Of a DNA stretch of 23,817 bases, positions 15,770-23,817 are shown in pieces (within the stretch, counting starts at the first letter, position 1; each line of letters begins with the position of its first letter). Position numbers and translations under genes: made by a program. The notes under the pieces are model-generated. The model saw only the letters and a list, made by a program, of their open reading frames with translations. It did no database searches and was not told the origin of the DNA. The stretch comes from an uncultured Eubacteriales bacterium. GTDB lineage: Bacteria; Bacillota; Clostridia; UMGS1883. The stretch is taken from contig CAJJUC010000015.1 of the NCBI GenBank assembly GCA_905195005.1, positions 1 to 23,817 of the forward strand. Direction: 5' to 3'.

Positions 15770-18700
15770 ATGAGGAAGAACAAAGCTTTTTCGGCAGCGC
15801 TGATATTTGTGCTGCTGCTGTCGTTTGGACCGCAGAATATAAATGCGGCGGAGGGTGAAAGCATTATCTGCGTCAGCGGCTCGGATTTGAGCGCGGCAGA
15901 GCTTGACGGCATTATCGGCGAAACGCTTGCGCCGCCGCATTCGGGCAAAAGCGTTTTGTGGTTTGCAAACGATGAAGAAATAACGGACGAAACAAAGCTC
16001 GACGGGGATAATTTAATCATAACTTACGAGGAACGCGGCAAAACAATATTCTGCACCGTTGACGGGGAGAAAAGCGCGGAAATAACTGTGGGGGCGTCAA
16101 AGCTTTCCAATCTCGGCAGCCTTACAAGCGCGGAGCAGGATTTGCTCGGAGATGGCAAAACGGAGTACACCTCCGCTGCCGACACCTTTAAGGCGGACGG
16201 CAAAAAAATCACGCTGCTCGATACATATAACAACAGCAAGTCAACGTTTGTTGCGCTTTACAACCCGAGCAAAAACCGCGTCTTTGATACGGATGGGAAG
16301 TATAACTTTTATAATCCCGAACGCGAGTCGAACCTTGCGCATTTCGTAAACACTGACAGGGAAAAGATTACAATTCCTGACAGTGTGCGCGCTCACATTA
16401 ACGGCAGCTGGCCTTGGCTGACAGAGCCTGCCGCCGGCGGAGCGGCATATGCTGCGGCGAACGGCAAGGATTATACCGTGCGCGCAGGAATTGTTGTTCC
16501 GGCGCTTTGGGAGATTATAAAATACAAGAGCATTATCGGTTATGCGGATGTATTCGACAATTCTTACGAAATGTTCAGAACGGCGGCTTACCGCGATGAC
16601 GGAAATATTGCCACCATGCGCACGAAAACGGGACTGATTTACGCAGGCGGCACGGGCGGCGCAAAGTGGTACCGCACCGAATTCACGCTTGACCGCGGTT
16701 TTCTGCTCGATGAGAATATCAGTCTGACGGAAATCGGCGAAAATGTGTGGCGGAAAATCAAAGAGCTTTGGGAAAACGGTCTTTATACCTATGAAGAGCT
16801 TGCGGAGCGTTTTGAAGAAAGCACGCTTTCCGCAAACGGAATTTATCCGCCCGATTTCAACCCCGATTTGGAGCTTTCCGGCTTGAAAATTTCCGACTCG
16901 GACGGAAGCGTTCTGCCGGGTGAAACGCTTGATATATCAAAATATGTCGGTGAAACGCTGTCCGTTTCCTATGAATCAACGGGTGCGGAAGCCCCCGGAA
17001 GCGTGCGGCTCAGCTGGCTTGTAAACGGAGATCCCGCACCTGAATATAAGCTTGACGGCGATTCCTTTATCGTGACATGGGAGGAAAGCGAAAAAACAGT
17101 CACATGCAGCGCGGTTCCTTACGACGGTGACGGCAAGGTCGGAAAAAGCGCACAGTGCACCGCTTCCTTCGGCGGAAACGGAATCACGAAAAAGCAGAAC
17201 AACACCACGCCGCCCGACGGGTCAAAAAAGAATACTGACGCGGAGGATATTGTTGTGATAGACGGTACGGAGCTTGTTATGCTCGACACATTTAAAAACA
17301 ACAAGTCGGCATTTCTTGTGAGCTATAAAAACAATATCGGCAAACGTGCCTTTGACACCGCGGCGACGGAAAGCACAAAAATTAATGCGATTGACCCGGG
17401 CAGCGAAACCAATATTGCATATTATCTGAATAACGGTTTTTATTCGGATATGCTTGCGGACGGAATAAAGCCGCACGTTAATATGAGCCACGTCTGGATG
17501 ACGGAGGCGGCGAACGGAGGAACGGCTTCGGCAAGCGGAGAAAACACGTATTACACGGTCTGCGGAATCAATATTTTGGCAGAGTGGGAATATGCGAAAT
17601 ACGCACCCGTGCTCGGCGCTGCGGACGACAGCTTTGCATCGGCTGACAGAATGTACCTCAGAACGCCGTTCTCGGCAAGCAGCGTGGCGCTTCTGAATGT
17701 CATTCTCGCTTCGGGCAACGGGAACAGCCTTGGAGGAGAGTGGCACATAAACGGCTGGTCGCAGGCATATGTGCGCCCGATTTTCTGCCTTGACAGGGAT
17801 ACGTTTCTTGATAAATCGCTTGAAATTAAAAGCATCGGCAAAAATGTCTGGAAAAAGCTTGCCGCGGTTTACAGCGTTGAAGAAATGATGAAAAAGGGCT
17901 TCGGCAGAACCGAGCTTATTCAAAACGGATTTGAGCCTGAATGCGTTATAACCTCGGAGGCGGAAAGCGATTTTTCCGCCGCACGCGCCGAAATCAAAAA
18001 CAATTCAAGCAGGGATTTCGGCGGCACGGTTATAAACGCTGTTTACGATGAAAACGGGAAAATGCTTGACGCCTGCAAGCTGGATGGCATTTTTGCCGCC
18101 GCGAAAAGCAGGCTGAAAACCGATGAAACCGCTTTTGAGAATTATGCGGACGCTGCGATGCAGAGGTCGTTTTTCTGGAACAGCCTTGAAAATCAGGCGG
18201 TAATTGCGCCGCACAGCAATGCGGGCGAAGGAATATCCTCCGCCAAGACAGGCGGCGCTGCGCTCAGCGTTCTGTACAATGCGTCGGAGGAAAAAATCAC
18301 TGCGGAGGTAACCGTCGGGAAATATGATGAAAACGCAAACGGAAATTATATCGGAATAACGGTGTTAAGACCCGGAAAAACCGCAGCGGACGCGGAAAGC
18401 CTTCCGCTGAGAGAGGTTTATTATTATATCGGCGAGGGAAGGGCGCTGAGCGGCGAAAGCGTGCGCTTTGAGCTGCCGTTTTCGGCGGAACGCGGAAAAT
18501 ACACTGTCAGAGCATCGCTTCCGAACGGTTCGGCAGCGCTTGAAGAAGCGGTTATGTGCGCGGCAAAATCGGAATATGACGGATTGCTTACCGAAATAAA
18601 CGCGGCAATCGAAAAAAAGGAAATTGCGCGCTGTGAACAGCTCATTTCGGAAAATACGGAGCTGCTCAACGTTGAAAACGACGTTTTCCGCGAGCTTTCG

Positions 18701-19873
18701 GGCGATTTCATGAGCGAGGTAAGCGCAGCCGTGTGCACAAAAAAATATGAAACGGTTGAAGCGCTGCGTTCAGAAATTATAAAGGAATTTGCGGTTCAGC
18801 TGATTAAACGCTGCAAAAGTGCAGAGCGTGCGGCGCGGCTGCTGCACGAATATGACGCGGAGCTGCTGAAGGAAAAAACCGCGCTTTACGAAGCATATTC
18901 GGCAAATAAAGCGGAAAGCGGGTTTGCCGGCGCGCTTGCGCAGCGGCTTTCCGGCGGAAGCTTTAAATCGGCTTCGGCATTCGCGGATTATTTCGATGAA
19001 AGTGTGCTGCTTTGCGCCGTCGGCAAGCTTTCGCGCACAAAGGTTGAACAGATAATCGAAGAAAACGGCGGATACATGAAAAGCGCAGGTATAGATACCG
19101 ACGCATATAATAAGCTCGGAAGCACAAAACGCGCCGAAGCGGTGAATGCGGTCCTCGGAACATCCTATGCTTCCGCAGGAGAGCTTGCTGCGGCGTTGAA
19201 CGCGGCAATCAAGGCTGCCGGGAAATCATCCTCCGGCGGCGGAGGAGGGGGCGGAGGCTCTTCAAAATCATCGGGCGGCTTCAATCCCGGCAAAATGCCG
19301 ACATCGCCGCAGCCGTATGAAAAGGAAGAATTTTCGGATCTCGGCGGCTATGACTGGGCAAGGGAAGCAATCACCGCACTTTATAACAAAGGAATAGTAT
19401 CGGGCAAGGGAAAGCTGATATTTGCACCTGCCGACAGTGTTAAGCGCGAGGAGTTTGCAAAAATCGCGGTTATCGCGCTCGGCATCGGAATTGACAGCGC
19501 GGCTCAGCCGATTTTTAACGATGTTAAAAGCGGCGACTGGTTCGCCCCGTACACTGCGGCGGCGAAAACGCACGGGCTGATTAACGGAATTTCCGAAACG
19601 GAGTTCGGCTCGGGGCTTCCCATAACGCGCGAAGATATGGCGGTTATCCTTTCGAGAATGACCGATAAGCGCACGGGTAGCGCCGCGGCAACCTTTGCGG
19701 ACGCGAACGATATATCCGATTATGCAAGAGCTGCGGTCGGTTTTCTTGCGGCAGCCGGAATTGTAAAGGGCGATGAGCAGGGACGCTTTAATCCGAAAAA
19801 ATCGGCTTCGAGAGCAGAATGTGCAAAAATGGTGTACGAATTTATGAAATACGCGGAGGGGGCGGCTGAATAA
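15770..19873 (+). CDS. Large secreted protein with two locus modules and three C-terminal SLH repeats
   Basis: A 1367-residue cell-wall protein. Signal peptide ~1-27; Ig-like ~33-108; module copy ~146-357; second Ig-like ~366-468; low-complexity linker rich in N, T, P and K (~472-492); module copy ~501-721; beta module ~725-815 with FFWNSLENQAVI; further beta domain ~825-930; long helical region ~932-1150; a hinge with eight consecutive glycines (1156-1163); and three SLH motifs (~1188-1239, 1249-1300, 1309-1360). The SLH motifs show the DWAREAI, GIVSGKG and TREDMAVILSRM type patterns. SLH repeats bind pyruvylated wall polymers, so the N-terminal modules should be displayed outward on a helical stalk. 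The first half is a paralogue of the preceding 800-aa protein. No catalytic domain is seen; a surface glycan-capture or adhesive role is inference. Confidence 0.88.
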   Translation: MRKNKAFSAALIFVLLLSFGPQNINAAEGESIICVSGSDLSAAELDGIIGETLAPPHSGKSVLWFANDEEITDETKLDGDNLIITYEERGKTIFCTVDGEKSAEITVGASKLSNLGSLTSAEQDLLGDGKTEYTSAADTFKADGKKITLLDTYNNSKSTFVALYNPSKNRVFDTDGKYNFYNPERESNLAHFVNTDREKITIPDSVRAHINGSWPWLTEPAAGGAAYAAANGKDYTVRAGIVVPALWEIIKYKSIIGYADVFDNSYEMFRTAAYRDDGNIATMRTKTGLIYAGGTGGAKWYRTEFTLDRGFLLDENISLTEIGENVWRKIKELWENGLYTYEELAERFEESTLSANGIYPPDFNPDLELSGLKISDSDGSVLPGETLDISKYVGETLSVSYESTGAEAPGSVRLSWLVNGDPAPEYKLDGDSFIVTWEESEKTVTCSAVPYDGDGKVGKSAQCTASFGGNGITKKQNNTTPPDGSKKNTDAEDIVVIDGTELVMLDTFKNNKSAFLVSYKNNIGKRAFDTAATESTKINAIDPGSETNIAYYLNNGFYSDMLADGIKPHVNMSHVWMTEAANGGTASASGENTYYTVCGINILAEWEYAKYAPVLGAADDSFASADRMYLRTPFSASSVALLNVILASGNGNSLGGEWHINGWSQAYVRPIFCLDRDTFLDKSLEIKSIGKNVWKKLAAVYSVEEMMKKGFGRTELIQNGFEPECVITSEAESDFSAARAEIKNNSSRDFGGTVINAVYDENGKMLDACKLDGIFAAAKSRLKTDETAFENYADAAMQRSFFWNSLENQAVIAPHSNAGEGISSAKTGGAALSVLYNASEEKITAEVTVGKYDENANGNYIGITVLRPGKTAADAESLPLREVYYYIGEGRALSGESVRFELPFSAERGKYTVRASLPNGSAALEEAVMCAAKSEYDGLLTEINAAIEKKEIARCEQLISENTELLNVENDVFRELSGDFMSEVSAAVCTKKYETVEALRSEIIKEFAVQLIKRCKSAERAARLLHEYDAELLKEKTALYEAYSANKAESGFAGALAQRLSGGSFKSASAFADYFDESVLLCAVGKLSRTKVEQIIEENGGYMKSAGIDTDAYNKLGSTKRAEAVNAVLGTSYASAGELAAALNAAIKAAGKSSSGGGGGGGGSSKSSGGFNPGKMPTSPQPYEKEEFSDLGGYDWAREAITALYNKGIVSGKGKLIFAPADSVKREEFAKIAVIALGIGIDSAAQPIFNDVKSGDWFAPYTAAAKTHGLINGISETEFGSGLPITREDMAVILSRMTDKRTGSAAATFADANDISDYARAAVGFLAAAGIVKGDEQGRFNPKKSASRAECAKMVYEFMKYAEGAAE
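15914..16840 (+). repeat. Duplicated Ig-like plus module segment, copy in the 1367-aa protein
   Basis: Partner of 13424-14341, with module copy 4 at 16205-16840. It shares LLDTYNNSKSTF, HINGSWPWLTEP, WEIIKY, FRTAA and FTLDRGF, and the 27-base exact match at 16406-16432. Confidence 0.75.
17270..17932 (+). repeat. Locus module copy 5
   Basis: Codes residues ~501-721 of the 1367-aa protein. It keeps MLDTFKNNKSAF, NIAYYLNN, HVNMSHVWMTEA, WEYAKY, LRTPF and RPIFCLDRDTF. It is diverged from the first module of the same protein, so this pairing within a protein is older than the gene duplication. Confidence 0.75.
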
Positions 19874-19875
19874 AT

Positions 19876-22503
19876 ATGATAAAAAGAATAATTTCAATTA
19901 TGGCGGCAGCCGTTCTTGCTGCGCTGTGCATGGCAGTTTCGTCGCCTGCGCTTGCGGAGGAGAGCGGGGACTATGAAAAATACGCTTTCCTTTCGGCGCT
20001 TGATATAATTTCCGTTGCGGAGGACAATGCGGACGAAAAGGTTTCGCGCGCAAGGCTTGCGTTCATCGCGGCAAAGGCTTTTTGCATCAATTCCGAAAAC
20101 GGAACAAATTTTATGAACTACAGGGACGTTGACGAAAACACCCCTTATGCCGGAGCGATTGACGCAATCAGCGGTATTCGCGCCGCCGGCGGCTGCGACG
20201 GATATTTTTATCCGAACAGAACGGCGCTCACCGGCGAAGCCGTTAAAATCATCATAACGGCAATGGGGTACGACTTTAAGGCGGAGCGGCTCGGCGGCTA
20301 TCCTTACGGATATTTTGCAGCCGTTCCCGAAATATCAAAGGGCGTGAAGATGAGCGCGGAGGACGAACTCACGCTCGGAGTCCTTGCAAAAATGCTTTAC
20401 AATGTGTTTGAAAAGCCGTTTCCGAAAAAATATATTTCGGAAGGTTCGATTGCCGAGCTTCATCACACTTACCGCCGCAGCGGAAAAATCACGGGCAACA
20501 GATTCACGCGCGTGAGCGGCAGCGGAACGCCCGACGGCTTTGTTGAAATCGACGGCGAATATCTTATGGAAACGGGCGCAACGGCGGCTTTATCGCTGCT
20601 CGGCTGCGAAACGGAATATTACTATACAACCGACGGGCGTGAGGACGGCATGCTTTTATCCGTCCGCGCTAAAGCCGGGGTGAAAAAAACAATTATCGAA
20701 AGCGAAAGCATTGAGGGGTTTTCCGACGGGAAGTACACATACACGGAGAACGGGAAACGGCGCACAGCTGCGGTTTCAAAGGGGGCATATGTCCTTTATA
20801 ACATGAGCGCGGTGAAAGAACCGTTTGCGGATTTCGTTCCGTCCTACGGCAGAGTAACGCTGATTGAAAACGGCGGCGTTTGCGACTTTGTGCTGATTGA
20901 GGATTACAGAATCGGAATTGTTGACGGCGTGAGCGCAAGCGGAATTAATCTTAAAAACGGCGCTCCCGTTTTGCTTGACGCAGACAAGCCGCAAACCTTT
21001 ACCGTTGCCGACAAAAACGGAATCACGGTGCAGCTTTCCGATATAAGCGAATGGGACACCGTGATAATTGAGGAAACGCGCGAAAAGGATTTTTGCACTG
21101 TGATTTACTCCGCAGAGCGCAGCCGCGGAACGGTTTCGGCAAGCGGCGAAAGCAGCGGCGGAAAGCAAACGTTCATAATTAACGACCGCGAATATACTGC
21201 CGCTTCCGATAAAATTTACATAAGCGGAACGGATAAAATCAGACTGAATGAGGAATATGAGCTTTTCATCGACGCATTCGGAAAGGTGTGCGGTGCGCGC
21301 CGCGTGCAAAACGGCGGTCTCCGCTATGGATATCTGAAAAATGCGGCAATGAAAAAGCGGCTTTCCTCGGAATGTGAGCTGAAAATATTTACATCGGACA
21401 ATGAATTTAAGGTGTTTGAAACGGTGAAAAAGCCGCTTTTTAACAATACAAAAACAAATGCGGAGGATATTCCGGGACTGCTTTCAAAGGACGGCGCTGT
21501 CAAAAGGCAGCTTGTCCGCTTTGAAACGGATGACAACGGGAAAATCAAGCGGCTTGAAACAGCGGCAAGCAATTCGGGCGGCGTGGATGAAGGCTTGGCG
21601 CCCGGCTTCCGCATGGTTTATTCCGGCGCCTCCGCTCCGATGCGCAACGTCAGCGAATGGCTCAGCGGCTGCGTTATCTATAACGGTTCAACGGATATTT
21701 TCGTAATTCCGTCCGACCCCGAAAATGAGGACGGCTACAGCTACCATACAACGGGGTGGTTCCGCGCTTCCGGCTCGGCTTCGGTTGAGGCTTACACCGA
21801 TAACGGCAGAAAAATAGTGAGTGAAGCAATAATAGTTAAATCAAACAGGGACACAAACAGGCTGAAAGACGATCTGCTTCTGATAAACAGCGTTCGTTTC
21901 GAACGCACGCAGGATGGCGACACGAAGCTGAAGCTTTTCGGCTTTTTCGGAACAAGCGAAGCGGAATACTTTGTGTCGGACGACGCTGTCTGGTGCCGCG
22001 TTGCAACGCTCGGCGACAATGATGCTGATGAAACAATGCCTCTTGCGGACGGAATGTTTGCAACGGGAGATGTTGTTAAGGTTCGTTTCGACAAGCATGG
22101 TGAAATCGACCTTATCCAGTTTATTTACGATGAAAGCAAGCGAAAGTATATGCTTGTCAGTGAAGAAGCTCCCGGCGCCGAGCCTGCAAATCCGTCCGCA
22201 TCGTCATATGCGTCGAGCTACAGGTTTACATACGGCGCCGTTTACGACAAGGAGGACACAGCCGTTCTGTCGGTCAAGGGAAACGAATTGCCGCAGAACG
22301 TGACGCTTTATTCCCAGCTTGAGCTTTTTAACACTGCCAATTGCAGTATTTTCAAATACAACAAGGATAAAAAAGCATTTGAGCAGACAAAGCTCGGAGC
22401 GGCTGTTTCGTACAAGGCAAACCCGTCCGCATATGACAATGCGCTCACCTTGTCGGAGGATGGTTTTACCCGAAGCCTTATCCTGTTTGAAAGCGGGGAA
22501 TGA
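19876..22503 (+). CDS. SLH-family secreted protein with long beta-rich region
   Basis: An 875-residue secreted protein. The signal peptide is residues 1-27 (ending PALA). Residues ~30-185 resemble SLH repeats: FMNYRDVDENTPYAGAIDAI, YFYPNRTALTGEAVKIIITAMGY and the GGYPYGYFAAV segment seen in the second SLH repeat of many Clostridia surface proteins. Residues ~190-875 are predicted mainly beta, with recurring short-domain patterns (FVEIDGEYL, IINDREYTAAS, YELFIDAFGKVCGAR) like the beta repeats following SLH regions in other Clostridia; I can assign no catalytic motif. The gene starts 2 bases after the previous stop, with GGAGGGGG about 14 bases before the ATG, so the two are co-translated. A structural or scaffold role at the cell wall is inferred from the SLH part and its neighbours. 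Confidence 0.8.
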   Translation: MIKRIISIMAAAVLAALCMAVSSPALAEESGDYEKYAFLSALDIISVAEDNADEKVSRARLAFIAAKAFCINSENGTNFMNYRDVDENTPYAGAIDAISGIRAAGGCDGYFYPNRTALTGEAVKIIITAMGYDFKAERLGGYPYGYFAAVPEISKGVKMSAEDELTLGVLAKMLYNVFEKPFPKKYISEGSIAELHHTYRRSGKITGNRFTRVSGSGTPDGFVEIDGEYLMETGATAALSLLGCETEYYYTTDGREDGMLLSVRAKAGVKKTIIESESIEGFSDGKYTYTENGKRRTAAVSKGAYVLYNMSAVKEPFADFVPSYGRVTLIENGGVCDFVLIEDYRIGIVDGVSASGINLKNGAPVLLDADKPQTFTVADKNGITVQLSDISEWDTVIIEETREKDFCTVIYSAERSRGTVSASGESSGGKQTFIINDREYTAASDKIYISGTDKIRLNEEYELFIDAFGKVCGARRVQNGGLRYGYLKNAAMKKRLSSECELKIFTSDNEFKVFETVKKPLFNNTKTNAEDIPGLLSKDGAVKRQLVRFETDDNGKIKRLETAASNSGGVDEGLAPGFRMVYSGASAPMRNVSEWLSGCVIYNGSTDIFVIPSDPENEDGYSYHTTGWFRASGSASVEAYTDNGRKIVSEAIIVKSNRDTNRLKDDLLLINSVRFERTQDGDTKLKLFGFFGTSEAEYFVSDDAVWCRVATLGDNDADETMPLADGMFATGDVVKVRFDKHGEIDLIQFIYDESKRKYMLVSEEAPGAEPANPSASSYASSYRFTYGAVYDKEDTAVLSVKGNELPQNVTLYSQLELFNTANCSIFKYNKDKKAFEQTKLGAAVSYKANPSAYDNALTLSEDGFTRSLILFESGE

Positions 22504-22505
22504 GC

Positions 22506-23817
22506 ATGAAAAACATTAAATTTAAGCGGCTTGCTTCGTTTCTGCTTGCGGCGGTAACGGCGGTAAGCTGCAAAACGGCGGTTCGCGCCGAAAATGCGGA
22601 CTGCCCGGCAATCACTCCGCCGGAAAACGTGTTCCGTGTCCGCGGTTCGCAGCAGAGCTTTATCCTGCTCGACACGGAGGGCTCCGACACATCAAAGTTC
22701 TTTATCCTTGCAAAGGATTTTTACGGAAGCAAGCCGTTTGACAAGAATAATTCACAGATACTCAATCCTGCCGGAAAGGATAACATTGCAGGCTACGTCA
22801 ACGGGGATTTTCTTGCGGCGGACGAAGGCTCGGGCGGATTGTGCGCCGATGTGAAAAAATATATCGACAGTGAACACGAATGGACAACGAATGCACCGCT
22901 CAGAAACGGCGAAATCGACCGCGACTATAAAACTGTTATGGGAGTTAATCTGCTTTCGCTTGCGGAGTATAATAAGTATAAGAAAAAAATCGGCTGCCGC
23001 GATAATTCCACCGACGCGTGGTTTTTAAGGAGCGGACTGCGGTTTTACACCTCGTCGCATTATATGCACTGCGTGTCGGTAACGCCGTCGGCTGATAATA
23101 TCATCAACCGGACTCCGCAGACATCGATGGCAATCCGCCCGGCATTCTATCTCAGCCGCGATTTTTTCAAAAACGTGAAACTTGACCTTGAAAAAACGGG
23201 CGGAAACGTGAAAAGAACGGTTGCAGCCCTGTATTCCGCAGAGGAATTGAAAAACGCAGGCTATACCGAAGCGGAAATCAAGTCGCTGCACCTTGGCGAG
23301 CTTGTGAAAATTACTCCGCTCTATGATGAATATGAAAGCTTCAGACCGGGAAGCGTTCGGTTTGCATATGAAGCGGAGCTTGCCCAAAGCAAGGCGCGTT
23401 CATATAAGCTGCATTACACGGTGACGGACCTTTTCAGAGAAGCCGAAATAAAATATGACGATATAAGCGTGAATGTCGGCGGAGGGACAAAAGCCACGGG
23501 CAGCTTCAGCTGTGCGGGGCTTTCGGAGGGAAGCTATAGAATAAAGGTAACGCTGACTGACGGCAGCCGCACGGCGGCAGAATATGAAAAGGATTTTTCC
23601 GTTTTCAGCGACTATACCGACAGATTTATGGACGTTCTCACTCCGTGGGGCGTGTGCTCGCAGTTTAATTACGACCCAACGGCAGACGGGCTGCGCAAAC
23701 GAACCGCACTTATGACAAAATCGGGGATAAAAACCGTGCGCGGTGCGGTTTCGTGGTTCGAAGCGGAGAGCGACACCAAAGGCAGCTACGACTGGGCAAC
23801 TTTGGACAGACTTTACA
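22506..23817 (+). CDS. Secreted module plus GH-A-like protein, 5' part (runs off window)
   Basis: An open frame of 437 codons from the ATG at 22506 to the window end with no stop. Residues 1-28 are an export signal: either signal peptidase I cleavage after TAVRA or lipid attachment at C22 (VSC) is possible. Residues ~50-262 are a module copy (ILLD 53, YVNGDF 97, EHEWTTN 123, WFLRSG 172, RPAFYLSRDFF 211, then YSAEELKNAGY). Residues ~275-367 look like a beta-sandwich. From ~372 a TIM barrel begins, with VLTPWGVCSQFN and IKTVRGAVSWFEAE followed by SYDWATLDRLY, matching the first strands of the barrel in the other glycosidase. The catalytic glutamates would lie beyond the window. It starts 2 bases after the preceding stop and is therefore in the same operon. 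It has the same domain order as the glycosidase at 2971-6174. Confidence 0.85.
   Translation, partial: MKNIKFKRLASFLLAAVTAVSCKTAVRAENADCPAITPPENVFRVRGSQQSFILLDTEGSDTSKFFILAKDFYGSKPFDKNNSQILNPAGKDNIAGYVNGDFLAADEGSGGLCADVKKYIDSEHEWTTNAPLRNGEIDRDYKTVMGVNLLSLAEYNKYKKKIGCRDNSTDAWFLRSGLRFYTSSHYMHCVSVTPSADNIINRTPQTSMAIRPAFYLSRDFFKNVKLDLEKTGGNVKRTVAALYSAEELKNAGYTEAEIKSLHLGELVKITPLYDEYESFRPGSVRFAYEAELAQSKARSYKLHYTVTDLFREAEIKYDDISVNVGGGTKATGSFSCAGLSEGSYRIKVTLTDGSRTAAEYEKDFSVFSDYTDRFMDVLTPWGVCSQFNYDPTADGLRKRTALMTKSGIKTVRGAVSWFEAESDTKGSYDWATLDRLY
22653..23291 (+). repeat. Locus module copy 6 (in the partial glycosidase-like protein)
   Basis: Codes residues ~50-262. Closest in layout to the copy at 5350-6006: both have an NGDF strand, an EY.KY helix, a W..RSG strand and RP.FYL..DFF. 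Confidence 0.75.

Noticed and set aside
17222..17923. 233-codon open frame on the minus strand
   Set aside because: It lies wholly within the 1367-aa secreted-protein gene, has no plausible binding site and gives a basic, low-sense protein; it is a shadow of the codon bias on the other strand.
19234..19262. Glycine-codon run as a possible phase-variable tract
   Set aside because: The codons are mixed GGC, GGA and GGG rather than a pure repeat, and such glycine hinges before SLH repeats are ordinary linkers.
19268..19897. 209-codon open frame on the minus strand
   Set aside because: It is antisense to the SLH repeats, whose protein motifs clearly show the plus frame to be the real one.
1..23817. 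CRISPR array, tRNA, rRNA, insertion sequence or prophage genes
   Set aside because: No evenly spaced direct repeats, cloverleaf-like sequences, transposase motifs or phage proteins were found on either strand.

Overview
The window looks like chromosome from an anaerobic Gram-positive bacterium of the class Clostridia, probably host-associated or otherwise living on plant or host polysaccharide. This rests on hemZ, a TGS-domain nucleoside kinase, YesM/YesN-type two-component proteins, a CUT1 sugar transporter with no ATPase of its own, S-layer homology (SLH) wall anchors, AGGAGG-type ribosome binding sites and medium G+C. The species cannot be named from sequence alone.

Layout. (1) 1-2932, plus strand: housekeeping genes, namely the 3' part of hemZ, an HD-domain protein and a TGS/uridine-kinase-like nucleoside kinase. 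A symmetric 19-bp hairpin at 2931-2972 ends this block and also the operon converging on it. (2) 9882 down to 2971, minus strand: an operon of four genes, in order a kinase-less membrane sensor, an AraC-type response regulator, a LytS/YesM-type histidine kinase, and a large secreted protein with a clan GH-A glycosidase barrel. (3) 9883-10042: a short divergent promoter region with a strong promoter on each strand. (4) 10043 to the window end, plus strand: lipoprotein sugar-binding protein, two permeases, an 800-aa secreted protein, a 1367-aa secreted SLH-anchored protein, an 875-aa SLH-family protein, and the start of a second secreted GH-A-like protein that runs off the window.

Working model (inference): the membrane sensor and histidine kinase detect a glycan signal and the regulator drives the divergent operons. 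Wall-anchored and secreted proteins bind and cut the glycan, and the oligosaccharides enter by the transporter using a shared ATPase coded elsewhere. This is the Gram-positive equivalent of a polysaccharide-utilisation locus.

The most unusual feature is a ~210-residue extracellular module that I count six times in four proteins: once in each glycosidase-like protein and twice in each of the 800-aa and 1367-aa proteins. It is preceded by Ig-like domains in the latter two. Its layout is reminiscent of DUF6273-type domains, but I can name no function; a glycan-binding or adhesive role is the simplest guess. No tRNA, rRNA, CRISPR array, insertion sequence or prophage gene was seen, and no gene-free stretch exceeds about 160 bases.
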